A program made the translations under genes and the position numbers. Positions 1-8,031 of a stretch of DNA of 58,971 nt are shown piece by piece (position 1 is the first letter of the stretch; every line of letters starts with the position of its first letter). The DNA is from an uncultured Elusimicrobium sp. (GTDB lineage: Bacteria; Elusimicrobiota; Elusimicrobia; Elusimicrobiales; Elusimicrobiaceae): positions 1 to 58,971 of the forward strand of contig CADBFX010000003.1 in assembly GCA_902794125.1 (NCBI GenBank), read 5' to 3'. The notes under the pieces are model-generated. The model saw nothing but the letters and a program-made list of their open reading frames with translations. It searched no databases and had not been told where the DNA came from.

Positions 1-1322
1 CCTGTTACTTGACGAGCCAACCAACCACTTAGATTTAGAAACAGCGCTTTGGTTGGAAAATTATTTGGTGCGTTTAGACAAAACAATTTTTATTATCAGC
101 CACGACCGTCACATTTTAAACCGTTTATGCGATAAAATTATCCATGTGGAAGAAGCCCAGTTGAAACTTTATAACGGCAATTATGATACCTACGAACGCA
201 CGCGCGCAGCTGCCATAGAAGGAGCCAAATTGGCCGCAGCCAAACACGAACGGGTCGTAGCGCATTTGCAATCGTTTGTGGACCGCTTTCGCTATAAGGC
301 CACCAAGGCCAAGCAAGCGCAAAGTCGTATTAAAATGATTGAAAAATTGGGAGATGCTCCGCAGATTCCGAAAGACCCGGAGGCACATTTTGAATTTCCG
401 TCGCCGGAACGGTTACAAAATGCTTTGGTTACTATAGAAGATGGCGTAGCCGGATACGATGATAAACCCGTGCTGGAAAAGTTGAATTTGCGTATTGAGC
501 CCGATGACCGCATTGCGTTACTGGGCGCCAACGGAAACGGAAAATCTACGCTGGCCAAAATTTTGTCACATCGGTTGCTACTGATGAGCGGCAAAATGAC
601 GATGGCCAAAAAAATGAAAGTGGCGTATTTTTCGCAACATCAGACGGAAGAATTAGATGTGGAAAAAACGCCGTACGAAATGCTTTCTGCCAATCCGTGC
701 ACAACTGGGAGCTTTTGGGCTTAATAAAGCAAAAAGCGATACGGAAATCGGCAAGTTGTCCGGCGGAGAAAAATCACGCCTGCTTTTGGCGCTGATTACC
801 AAAGATGCTCCGCATCTGTTAATTTTAGACGAGCCAACAAACCACCTTGATTTGCAATCCCGTCAAGCGCTGTTGGAAGCATTAAATGCTTACGAAGGTG
901 CTGTTGTGCTCATTACACATGATTTACACGTGATAGAACTGACGTGCGACACTTTGTGGATGGTGCGTCACGGCACATGCAAAACCTTTATGGGCGATTT
1001 GGAAGATTACCGGGCGCAACTACTTAAAAATAATGACCGCAACGATTTGGCAAGTGATAAAATATCTTCTAAAGAAGCTCAACGCAAAGCGGCGGCAAAC
1101 CGCCGCGCGCAACTGGCTCCGCTAAAAAAAGAAATTCGCGCCTTGGACGAAAAAATAGAAAAAATGACAGCGCGCAAAACGGCGTTGGAACAGCAGTTAG
1201 TGATGCAATATTCGGCGGATAGCAGCATTGAACTGGCCCTTCTTTCCGGACAACTTAAAGACGCGGAAGAAGAGTGGCTGCGGCTAAACGAACAGTGTGA
1301 GGAAATTGCGGCGGAGAAATAA
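1..1322 (+). pseudogene. ABC-F family ATPase, 5' truncated by window edge, frameshifted
   Basis: Soluble ABC-F protein (two ABC domains, no membrane domain), a family acting on ribosomes. The window opens inside the first ABC domain, at its Walker B/D-loop (LLLDEPTNHLD) and H-loop (ISHDR). A basic linker follows, then the second domain: Walker A GANGNGKST near base 525, signature LSGGEKSRL near 755, Walker B LILDEPTNHLD near 825, and a C-terminal charged coiled coil. The reading frame changes between about 690 and 710: the first frame stops at 722-724, while the second resumes with RAQLGAFGL. Compared with family members, roughly 6-8 residues are also missing between the conserved Pro-Tyr-Glu and Leu-Gly, so the lesion looks like a small out-of-frame deletion rather than a one-base slip. 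It ends 1 nt before the helicase start, suggesting co-transcription. Either a pseudogene or an assembly error. Confidence 0.85.
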
Positions 1323-1323
1323 T

Positions 1324-2835
1324 ATGAAAAACGTATTTACACAACTGCCTGACTATTTGCAACGTTCTCTCAAACAGCAAGGAATTGCTACGCCTACCGA
1401 AATCCAAACAGGGGCAATTTCGCCTGCATTAGCTGGCAAAGATGTGCTAGCCACTGCCCAAACCGGTACTGGCAAAACGCTGGCGTTTTTGTTGCCGCTA
1501 CTGGTGCAACTGGAAAAAAATCCGTCTCAAAATGCGCTTGTTTTATCGCCCACGCGGGAACTGGCTCAGCAAACTTTTGAAGAAATAAAAAAATTGGAAG
1601 ATGAGGAGCACGCATTTAAACCCGTATTGATTATCGGCGGGGATAATATTCATAAACAATTTGCCGATTTACGCAAGCACCCGCGTATCATTGTGGCTAC
1701 ACCGGGACGCGTAATTGATCACTTGCAGCGAAAAAGTATAGATTTGAAACATACCCATTTTTTAGTGCTGGACGAAACTGACCGCATGTTAGATATGGGT
1801 TTTATTGAAGATATGCGCCGCATTGTGCAAGGGTTGCCCCAACCGCGGCAGACGTTTTTATTATCCGCTACGTTACCAAAAGAAATTGTTTCATTATCAT
1901 CGGAGTTTTTGCAAAATCCCATCCGCGTCAAAGTAGGGTCTGTGGTTTCGGCGGCGGACCGGGTGATGCAGGAAATTGTGTATGTTTCTATACGGGAAAA
2001 ATTGCCGCAACTGCTACACGAATTATCTGTGCGTCAGGGTTCGGTGCTGATTTTTACCCGCACGCGGCGGGGGGCGGAACGCCTAACTAAGCAACTAAAA
2101 TTATATGGTCAAAAAGCCAACGCGTTGCACGGCGATTTGCGTCAAAACCGCCGGCGGCAAGTGTTGGAGTTTTTTAAAACGCAGGCCGTGCGTGTGTTGG
2201 TAGCGACGGACGTAGCCGCGCGCGGAATTGATGTGCCGCATATTGCACATGTGATTAATTACGATTTGCCTCAATCGCCGGAAGATTATATCCACCGCAT
2301 TGGCCGTACAGGCCGTGCCGGTGCGGTAGGAAGTGCAATTTCTTTTATTTCGGATGATACAGATAAATGGCAGGAAATTTGTAAGGTGGCCCGGTTTTCT
2401 TCTCCGGTAAAACAAGTGGAAAAGACGATTCGCCCGCTTCCAACGCCTAAATTCGTAGCGCAGGAAGAAGGAGCCGTGCACGCTAAACCACGCAAAAAAG
2501 AACGTCGGCCCATTCCGGTTTCCAAAGCTACTGCGCGGGCCAAAGAATTGCTAGCCGAAGGGAAAGTATATTTGCCGCAAGGGGAAGAATTGGCCCGGGC
2601 TCGTCAGCAAACAGCCATCGAAGTCAAAACAAGAGCGCGCAAAAAAGTAGCCACTTTCCAAAAAGCGGTACAAGCTGCTCGCGTATTAAACACCCCCGAA
2701 ACGCACGATTCGTTCCGCCGGGTAAAGGTGGGAGTAAGTAAAAAGAAATTGCAGCAGCAAACTCAAAAAAATGTTGTGCATCACAAACCCTACAAATCCA
2801 ATACGCACCGTTTTAAACGTAAACGCCGCTCATAA
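1324..2835 (+). CDS. DEAD-box ATP-dependent RNA helicase (RhlE/DeaD-like)
   Basis: 503-residue RNA helicase that would unwind structured RNA in the cytoplasm. Visible motifs in order: Q-motif region (FTQLPDYLQRSL), motif I AQTGTGKT (residues 45-52), Ia PTRELAQQ, Ib ATPGR, motif II DETD (150-153), motif III SATLP, then in the second RecA domain ARGIDVP and HRIGRTGRAG. Motif II is DETD rather than DEAD, the only unusual motif residue. After about residue 370 comes a Lys/Arg-rich tail ending FKRKRRS, typical of RNA-binding extensions. An ATG immediately after the ABC-F stop is chosen; an upstream in-frame start at 1297 would overlap the preceding gene and lengthen the N-terminus beyond the family norm. 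The subfamily cannot be fixed by eye. Confidence 0.93.
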   Translation: MKNVFTQLPDYLQRSLKQQGIATPTEIQTGAISPALAGKDVLATAQTGTGKTLAFLLPLLVQLEKNPSQNALVLSPTRELAQQTFEEIKKLEDEEHAFKPVLIIGGDNIHKQFADLRKHPRIIVATPGRVIDHLQRKSIDLKHTHFLVLDETDRMLDMGFIEDMRRIVQGLPQPRQTFLLSATLPKEIVSLSSEFLQNPIRVKVGSVVSAADRVMQEIVYVSIREKLPQLLHELSVRQGSVLIFTRTRRGAERLTKQLKLYGQKANALHGDLRQNRRRQVLEFFKTQAVRVLVATDVAARGIDVPHIAHVINYDLPQSPEDYIHRIGRTGRAGAVGSAISFISDDTDKWQEICKVARFSSPVKQVEKTIRPLPTPKFVAQEEGAVHAKPRKKERRPIPVSKATARAKELLAEGKVYLPQGEELARARQQTAIEVKTRARKKVATFQKAVQAARVLNTPETHDSFRRVKVGVSKKKLQQQTQKNVVHHKPYKSNTHRFKRKRRS

Positions 2836-2866
2836 AAAAACCGCCCCGGTATCGGAGCGGTTTTTT
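2834..2866. terminator. Bidirectional terminator between helicase and prepilin
   Basis: Stem CCGC-c-CCG, GTAT loop, CGG-a-GCGG, with an A-run on the left and a T-run on the right. It can therefore stop the helicase transcript (+) and the convergent prepilin (-). Confidence 0.85.
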
Positions 2867-2882
2867 GTGAAGTAATCTTATA

Positions 2883-3377
2883 TTAGCCTTCAATTGTGTA
2901 TTCGTGAGCCCCTTCGCTTAATGCACGTTTGCCGATGGCCGGGCACAACCAGGCGTATTTACCGTTAGCGCTGTATTCGCAAATCAGTGCATCTTTACCT
3001 TCGGTGGCGTGGTTGTAAAACATTTTTAAGCAGTAGGTGCCGAGGGCTTCGCCTTCATTATTTAAGCGGCAGGCAGAAACGTCATTTTCGGTAAATTCAT
3101 ATTCAAACTTACCGATTTTGAAAACGGGAGATTCATGGTCAGTTGCATCAAAAAAAGTTACATCTAAACCGTTTAGCATTCGGGGCGTTTCCGAAAAAGC
3201 AGCTTTGTAGCGGCGGGCGGAATCAAACATCGTTTTTAAATTTGTCATGGCTTCAATAGCTTCGGCCCGTTGCACCGAGCGACGATACTGCGGAACGGCG
3301 ATAGCAGTCATAATAGAAATAATGAGTACTACGGCGAGTAATTCAATTAGTGTAAAACCTACTTTTAGTTTGTTCAT
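2883..3377 (-). CDS. Orphan type IV prepilin (PilE-like)
   Basis: 164-residue prepilin. A short basic leader (MNKLKVG) precedes the prepilin peptidase motif GFTLIELLAVVLI, so cleavage is expected after Gly7 with N-methylation of Phe. The hydrophobic helix covers about residues 8-30, followed by the usual amphipathic helix (PQYRRSVQRAEAIEAMTNLK). The globular part has four cysteines in its C-terminal half, which could form disulfides outside the cell. It is a single-gene unit, separated by terminators and divergent from another prepilin at 3499. It would be built into a pilus or pseudopilus by the PilB/C/Q machine encoded at 14-27 kb; whether it is a major or accessory subunit cannot be told. 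Confidence 0.9.
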   Translation of the reverse strand: MNKLKVGFTLIELLAVVLIISIMTAIAVPQYRRSVQRAEAIEAMTNLKTMFDSARRYKAAFSETPRMLNGLDVTFFDATDHESPVFKIGKFEYEFTENDVSACRLNNEGEALGTYCLKMFYNHATEGKDALICEYSANGKYAWLCPAIGKRALSEGAHEYTIEG

Positions 3378-3462
3378 GAGATTCTCCTTATGTATTTAGT
3401 ATATCGGTTTTGAAAATTTTTTTCAATTTTTTATTTATGCGTGCAGGTTGGCTGAAAAAAGA

Positions 3463-3468
3463 TATAAT
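3463..3468 (+). promoter_or_regulatory. -10 box for prepilin at 3499
   Basis: TATAAT 36 nt before the start codon, with an AAGGGG ribosome-binding site in between. No clear -35 box is visible. Confidence 0.55.
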
Positions 3469-3498
3469 AAAATAACAGATTGCTTGTAAGGGGAACCT

Positions 3499-4014
3499 AT
3501 GAAAAAAAATATTGTACGTGCAGGTTTTACATTAACTGAACTTATGGCCGTAGTAATTATCGTGGCTATTTTGGCCGGTATTGCGGCCGGCTCTTATAAA
3601 AAAGCGGTGGAACGCAGCCGGTATTCCGATGGGTTAGTAGCTGCTACTTCTATGATGGAGTCGGTAAACCGCTATTATCTGAACAATGATGATTTGGATG
3701 ATGATGAACGCACTCGTCCGACCATTGCCCAGGCCGATATCTCTTTTCCGAATACGAAAGCTTGCAAGACGGCTAGTAACTACTGTACCAAAACAAAATT
3801 TTTTGAAATTACAATTAAGGATGATGGTTCTGTAGAAGCCGTACGCTATAAAGGCGCTACCAAAGGTGATTACGGAGTACGTGTTTACTCGGACGTTTTT
3901 GGTAGTAACCAACGTTCTGATAAAGAATGTATCTACTATAACAAGACGGGGAAAGATATTTGCGTATCGCTCGGATACGGATGCGGCACTTCCATGGTTT
4001 GTTCCAAAATCTAA
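3499..4014 (+). CDS. Orphan type IV prepilin (PilE-like)
   Basis: 171-residue prepilin with leader MKKNIVRAG and the motif GFTLTELMAVVII; the conserved Glu5 of the mature protein is present. The transmembrane helix spans about residues 10-32, then an amphipathic segment. The globular domain has a run of acidic residues (DDLDDDE) and several Cys pairs near the C-terminus (CGTSMVCSKI), resembling the disulfide-closed D-region of pilins. It has its own promoter and a strong terminator, so it is a stand-alone cassette. It is divergent from the prepilin at 2883 and only weakly similar to it beyond the N-terminal helix. Confidence 0.9.
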   Translation: MKKNIVRAGFTLTELMAVVIIVAILAGIAAGSYKKAVERSRYSDGLVAATSMMESVNRYYLNNDDLDDDERTRPTIAQADISFPNTKACKTASNYCTKTKFFEITIKDDGSVEAVRYKGATKGDYGVRVYSDVFGSNQRSDKECIYYNKTGKDICVSLGYGCGTSMVCSKI

Positions 4015-4033
4015 AACTGTCTTTTTACTTTTT

Positions 4034-4064
4034 TCCGCCCCGGGCTTTCTGGGGCGGATTTTTT
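4034..4064 (+). terminator. Rho-independent terminator after prepilin
   Basis: Perfect 8-bp stem TCCGCCCC/GGGGCGGA with a 9-nt loop, followed by a T-run. Confidence 0.92.
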
Positions 4065-4070
4065 ATGTGC

Positions 4071-4076
4071 TATAAT
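4071..4076 (+). promoter_or_regulatory. -10 box of smpB, probably leaderless
   Basis: TATAAT ends 6 nt before the smpB ATG and no Shine-Dalgarno sequence is present, so transcription should begin at or next to the start codon. Confidence 0.6.
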
Positions 4077-4082
4077 ATACAT

Positions 4083-4553
4083 ATGACGAAAAAGAACGCG
4101 GTTTTAGTGGTATGTTCTAACCGTAAAGCCTACCATGATTATTTTATAGAAAACACCTACGAAGCCGGCTTGGAACTTTTGGGAGCAGAGGTAAAATCTA
4201 TCCGTCAGAAAGAACTGAGCTTGGAAGGTAGTTTTGTGCGGGTGGAAAATGGGGTGGCGTGGGTATATAACATGCACGTAAAGCCTTACAAATTTAATTC
4301 CCTTTCCGAGCCGGACCCTACGCGCCATCGGCGGTTACTTTTACATAAAAAAGAACTGCGCAAACTGGCTGCTCAGGCGGAAATTAAAGGTTACGCCTTG
4401 GTGCCGGTGGAAGTGTATTTTAAAGATGGTTGGGCCAAATTGAAAGTGGCGGTAGCCAAAGGGAAACATTTGTTTGATAAGCGCGAATCACTTAAAAAAC
4501 GCGATTTAAACCGCGAAATGGAACAAAATTTTAAAAATAAAATCCGCTTTTAG
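4083..4553 (+). CDS. smpB: SsrA-binding protein SmpB
   Basis: 156-residue tmRNA-binding protein, needed for trans-translation rescue of stalled ribosomes. The whole family pattern is present: N-terminal NRKAYHDYFIENTYEAGLEL, the GAEVKSIRQ segment with the following SFVRVENGVAWVYNMHV beta strands, and the basic C-terminal tail (KGKHLFDKRESLKKRD) that becomes helical in the ribosome A site. ATG at 4083 is chosen because it gives the standard length; the open frame continues upstream through the terminator of the previous gene. No ribosome-binding site precedes it, consistent with a leaderless transcript. The tmRNA gene itself was not found in the window. Confidence 0.96.
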   Translation: MTKKNAVLVVCSNRKAYHDYFIENTYEAGLELLGAEVKSIRQKELSLEGSFVRVENGVAWVYNMHVKPYKFNSLSEPDPTRHRRLLLHKKELRKLAAQAEIKGYALVPVEVYFKDGWAKLKVAVAKGKHLFDKRESLKKRDLNREMEQNFKNKIRF

Positions 4554-4593
4554 CACCGTATAAAAAAGGCTGGATTTTTGCGTCGCAATATTC

Positions 4594-4599
4594 TACAAT
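4594..4599 (+). promoter_or_regulatory. -10 box of tRNA-Leu
   Basis: TACAAT lies 10 nt before the first base of the tRNA. Confidence 0.5.
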
Positions 4600-4609
4600 A
4601 TACTTACTT

Positions 4610-4693
4610 GGGCGGGTGGCGGAATTGGCAGACGCGTACGGCTCAGGACCGTATGGACGAAAGTCCTTAAGGGTTCAAGTCCCTTTCCGCCCA
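4610..4693 (+). tRNA. tRNA-Leu (CAG)
   Basis: 84-nt class II tRNA. The acceptor GGGCGGG pairs with TCCGCCC (one G-T pair). Anticodon loop CTCAGGA sits between TACGG-type stem arms, with a long variable arm and T-arm loop TTCAAGT. The discriminator base is A and CCA is not encoded. It lies between smpB and ftsQ. Confidence 0.95.
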
Positions 4694-4716
4694 TTTCTAT
4701 TTTTTAGGTTGCTACT

Positions 4717-5538
4717 ATGAGAAAGAATGACTTCTATCGGCCGTCAATGGCCTCGCTGGGTAAAAAAAGGCGGGTCGTCCGACGGAAAAAGGGGTCATCT
4801 TTTTTTTCTAAACTTTTTGTGCTGCTGGTGCTGGCCGGAATTGGTTACGGCGGATACTGGGCTTGTGCTAAAGGATATGAAGCCTTGGTTCGTTCCCGCG
4901 TGTCTAACTGGCATGTAAAACAAGTGGTAGTGAACGGTTTGAGCGGAAACTTGCAGAAGGAAGTAGCTTCGTTGGCGTCCGGATATCCCGGGAAGCCATT
5001 TTCCGTTAAAGAAGCCGTTGCCCTACGCGGCCAAATTATTCAAAAATACCCCATGCTAAAAGAAGTAAGTGTAAAACGGGGATTATTAAGTGGTAACTTA
5101 ACTATTACAGCTCACCACCGCAAACCGTTGGCTAAATTTGTGCTTCCTGATAAAACAGTAAAATATATTGACCCGGACAGCACGATTTACACCGATACAA
5201 ACCCGGATTCGTTGCAAAACGTTCCCTTTGTGGAATTGGAAGGAACAGTGCCGGAAAAATTAGGCGCGGAATTTGTGGATTTGGTGGAAAGCACCTTGCG
5301 GCTTAATAAAGAACTTGATTTTGCTTTTTTACGGATGAATTTGGCGGAAAATACAGTGAAAATGTACATGCCGGACGGATCGGTGATTGATTTTGGCAGG
5401 GCAGTACATTTGAAGAAAAAAGCAGCCCGGGCCGCGCAAATTTTAACATTTGCGCACGGTAAATACCAGGCTCCGTTTACGTTAAATTTTCAGTTTTTTG
5501 AAAAAGGCAAAGTTTTTTTAACACAAAAAGCCCATTAA
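4717..5538 (+). CDS. ftsQ: Cell division protein FtsQ/DivIB
   Basis: 273-residue single-pass inner-membrane divisome protein. Order: a basic cytoplasmic N-terminus rich in Arg/Lys (residues 1-30), one transmembrane helix (about 31-52, KLFVLLVLAGIGYGGYWAC), then a POTRA domain (WHVKQVVVNGLSGNLQKEV...) and the FtsQ beta domain with the pattern KRGLLSGNLTITAHHRKPLAKF. Identification rests on architecture, length and its place directly before ftsA-ftsZ, since FtsQ sequences are weakly conserved. It would link early (FtsA/Z) and late septal peptidoglycan factors. Confidence 0.9.
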   Translation: MRKNDFYRPSMASLGKKRRVVRRKKGSSFFSKLFVLLVLAGIGYGGYWACAKGYEALVRSRVSNWHVKQVVVNGLSGNLQKEVASLASGYPGKPFSVKEAVALRGQIIQKYPMLKEVSVKRGLLSGNLTITAHHRKPLAKFVLPDKTVKYIDPDSTIYTDTNPDSLQNVPFVELEGTVPEKLGAEFVDLVESTLRLNKELDFAFLRMNLAENTVKMYMPDGSVIDFGRAVHLKKKAARAAQILTFAHGKYQAPFTLNFQFFEKGKVFLTQKAH

Positions 5539-5542
5539 ATCT

Positions 5543-5605
5543 TATAATAGAGAAAGGGCCTTTTTATGATAAGCCGGTTGGACCGGTTAAACTCCAGGTG
5601 ATTTT
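5543..5605 (+). promoter_or_regulatory. Promoter and hairpin leader of ftsA-ftsZ
   Basis: TATAAT at 5543-5548, then a short hairpin (CCGGT-tgg-ACCGG, 5574-5586) and an AGGTG ribosome-binding site before ftsA. This suggests ftsA-ftsZ can be transcribed separately from ftsQ. Confidence 0.5.
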
Positions 5606-6856
5606 ATGGCAAAAACAAATTTAATTGCAGGGCTTGATATCGGCAGCGGTAAAATGACGTGTATTGCTGCTGCACATGACGTTGAAACCAATACGTTGCA
5701 AGTAATGGCCGGGCGCAGTGTTCCGTGTAAAGGATTGCGCGGGGGGATGGTGTCCGACATACGGGAAACGTCCGCTTCGGTAACACATTTGTTGGGTAGT
5801 ATTGAGCGGGAGTGTAACCAAGAAATCGGGAATTTATTTGTGGGCGTACGCGGTGCGCATTTGGAATCATTTAGCAACCACGGTACGTATAACATTTCCC
5901 GCCTGGATAAAGAAATTACGCAAGCCGATATGAAATTGGCTATTGAAAATGCCAAGGCCATGCCGATTAAAAACGATAACGAAATCGTCAACGTAATTAC
6001 CCAGGGCTACTCAATTGATAAACAGCGCGGTATCAATAACCCAGAAGGAATGGAAGGTTCACTCTTAGAAGTAGATGTCCACATCACCACCGGGTCTTCC
6101 ACGCATTTAAACAATTTAGCCAAAGCCATTCAACGGCCCGGATATAAGATTGACGGTACTTTTTACAGTTTGTTGCCCTTAGCCGACACCGTGCTTACAC
6201 AAGAAGAAAAAGAAATCGGGGCCCTTATTTTAGACCTGGGCGGAGAAACAATGTCCGTCGGTATTTACATTGACGGTATTTTAAAATTTTCGCGCGATAT
6301 TCCGTACGGATGTGATCTAATTACCAGTGATTTGTCACGTCTGTTGCATACGTCCCGCCAAAATGCCAAAGAAATTAAAGAAAGATACGGTGTTTCTTTC
6401 CCTACTTTTTTGGATGAAGAAGGAGAAATTCCGGTTCCGTCTTTGGATGGTCGCAGTTCCCACAACATTAAGAAAAGTTATGTGTTGGATATTATTCAGC
6501 CCCGCGTGGAAGAACTCATTGAACAAGTGGGGCGTTGTGTGGAAACCTCCGGTTATAAAAATTTCCCGGTAGTGGGTGTGTTGACGGGTGGCGGCTCTTT
6601 AATGCCCGGTATTACGGAACATTGTGTCAGTATTTTGGGACTTAAAGAAGTGCGCCGCGGAGGCGTGCAACGGGATCTCATTACCAGCCCGGACGAATTT
6701 TTTGAACCGCAATACAGCACCGCCATGGCACTAGCCATTTATGCGTGCGAAAATGCCGGATATGACGAATATGCCGGCGGCTCGTACGAAAATAACTCGT
6801 CTGTTTTTGGCAAATTGGGCAAATGGCTTAAAGGCGTAGATATTTTTGGCGGTTGA
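5606..6856 (+). CDS. ftsA: Cell division protein FtsA
   Basis: 416-residue actin-like ATPase that tethers FtsZ to the membrane. Visible: phosphate-1 loop GLDIGSGKMTCIAA (residues 9-22), the 1C insertion domain between subdomains 1A and 2A, phosphate-2 region LILDLGGETMSVGI, adenosine motif VVGVLTGGGSLMPGI, and a C-terminal amphipathic helix FGKLGKWLKGVDIF that matches the membrane-targeting sequence of the family. Full length. It is followed after 8 nt by ftsZ, so the two are translated from one mRNA. Confidence 0.96.
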   Translation: MAKTNLIAGLDIGSGKMTCIAAAHDVETNTLQVMAGRSVPCKGLRGGMVSDIRETSASVTHLLGSIERECNQEIGNLFVGVRGAHLESFSNHGTYNISRLDKEITQADMKLAIENAKAMPIKNDNEIVNVITQGYSIDKQRGINNPEGMEGSLLEVDVHITTGSSTHLNNLAKAIQRPGYKIDGTFYSLLPLADTVLTQEEKEIGALILDLGGETMSVGIYIDGILKFSRDIPYGCDLITSDLSRLLHTSRQNAKEIKERYGVSFPTFLDEEGEIPVPSLDGRSSHNIKKSYVLDIIQPRVEELIEQVGRCVETSGYKNFPVVGVLTGGGSLMPGITEHCVSILGLKEVRRGGVQRDLITSPDEFFEPQYSTAMALAIYACENAGYDEYAGGSYENNSSVFGKLGKWLKGVDIFGG

Positions 6857-6864
6857 GAGTGTAT

Positions 6865-8019
6865 ATGACACGAGATTTATTCATGCCGGCCGATTCGTTT
6901 GAAACTAAAAAGGCCAAAATTAAAGTAATTGGGGTAGGCGGTGGTGGCGGTAATGCCATTAACCACATGGTTGCTTCCGGCTTAAAAGATGTTGATTTTA
7001 TTGCCGTAAATACGGACGCGCAAGATTTGCGCCGCAACCAAGCTCCTTATTTAGTGCAAGTAGGCGAAAAAATTACAAAAGGACTCGGGGTAGGCGGTGA
7101 CCCGGAAAAAGGGAAACGCGCGGCCGAAGAATCGAAAGAAAAATTAAAACTCATCATCGGTCAATGTGATTTATTATTTATTACGGCCGGAATGGGAGGT
7201 GGCACCGGTACGGGGGTGGCTCCGTACTTGGCCAAACTAGCCAAGGAAATTTATGGCGATGATTTACTCGTTCTTGGCGTAGTGACGCGGCCTTTTAATT
7301 TTGAAGGTTATGTGCGCGAACGACAAGCCGACGAAGGAATTAAAGAAATGTCCAAATATGTGGACTCCATGATTATCGTGCCAAACGAAAAATTATTTGC
7401 CCACGTGAATCCGGAAACATCCTCCAAAGATGCGTTTAAAATGGTGGATGAAGTACTATTGCAAGCCGTCAAAGGGATTTCGGAAGTAATTACCCAGCCG
7501 GGGGAAGTGAACATCGACTTTAACGATATTCGCAAAGTGATGTGCCACTCGCACAAGTCGCTTATCGGTATCGGCGAAGCCAGCGGGCAAGGTCGTCATT
7601 TGGCAGCCGTTAAAAAAGCCATCGCCTCTCCGCTATTGGAAAATGCGGATATCCGCGGTGCGAAAGGATTTATTGTTCATTTCTCGGCAGAAGAAAATTT
7701 AACTCTTTTGGAACAAGGCGAAGTAATGAATTTAATTCGTCAGTATGCCAGTAACGATTCTATCATCATGTTTGGACAAACGTATGATTCTACGTTAGAC
7801 GGAAAATTCAAAGTAACGGTGATTGCCACGGGTTTTAGCCCGGAAAAGGCTAACATCTATGCCAGGAAACAGTCCTTGGATAGCACGATTCCACCCGGCA
7901 GTATGGCTAAACCGGCAAGAACCGAAGTTTTTGCTTCATTTGAAAAACCTCGTTCCTCCGAACCGGAGGACGAAATGTTAATCCCGGCGTTTTTGCGCCG
8001 TAAAAAGAACCGGTCGTAA
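6865..8019 (+). CDS. ftsZ: Cell division GTPase FtsZ
   Basis: 384-residue tubulin homologue forming the Z ring. Visible: N-terminal KIKVIGVGGGGGNAINHM, tubulin signature MGGGTGTGVAP, synergy T7 loop VNIDFNDIRKVM, a short linker and the conserved C-terminal peptide EMLIPAFLRRKKNRS, which contacts FtsA. ATG at 6865 is chosen because a purine-rich GAGAG precedes it; GTG at 6859 and TTG at 6853 are in frame but would crowd the ftsA stop. The linker between the globular core and the tail peptide is short, about 35-40 residues. Confidence 0.96.
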   Translation: MTRDLFMPADSFETKKAKIKVIGVGGGGGNAINHMVASGLKDVDFIAVNTDAQDLRRNQAPYLVQVGEKITKGLGVGGDPEKGKRAAEESKEKLKLIIGQCDLLFITAGMGGGTGTGVAPYLAKLAKEIYGDDLLVLGVVTRPFNFEGYVRERQADEGIKEMSKYVDSMIIVPNEKLFAHVNPETSSKDAFKMVDEVLLQAVKGISEVITQPGEVNIDFNDIRKVMCHSHKSLIGIGEASGQGRHLAAVKKAIASPLLENADIRGAKGFIVHFSAEENLTLLEQGEVMNLIRQYASNDSIIMFGQTYDSTLDGKFKVTVIATGFSPEKANIYARKQSLDSTIPPGSMAKPARTEVFASFEKPRSSEPEDEMLIPAFLRRKKNRS

Positions 8020-8031
8020 AAGGAGAAAAAT

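Noticed and set aside
690..724. Programmed ribosomal frameshift in the ABC-F gene
   Set aside because: No slippery heptamer followed by a structure is visible, conserved residues are missing at the junction, and ABC-F genes are not known to use frameshifting.
5565..5600. 11-codon open frame (ATG at 5565) before ftsA as a leader peptide
   Set aside because: No ribosome-binding site and no regulatory codon pattern; likely chance.
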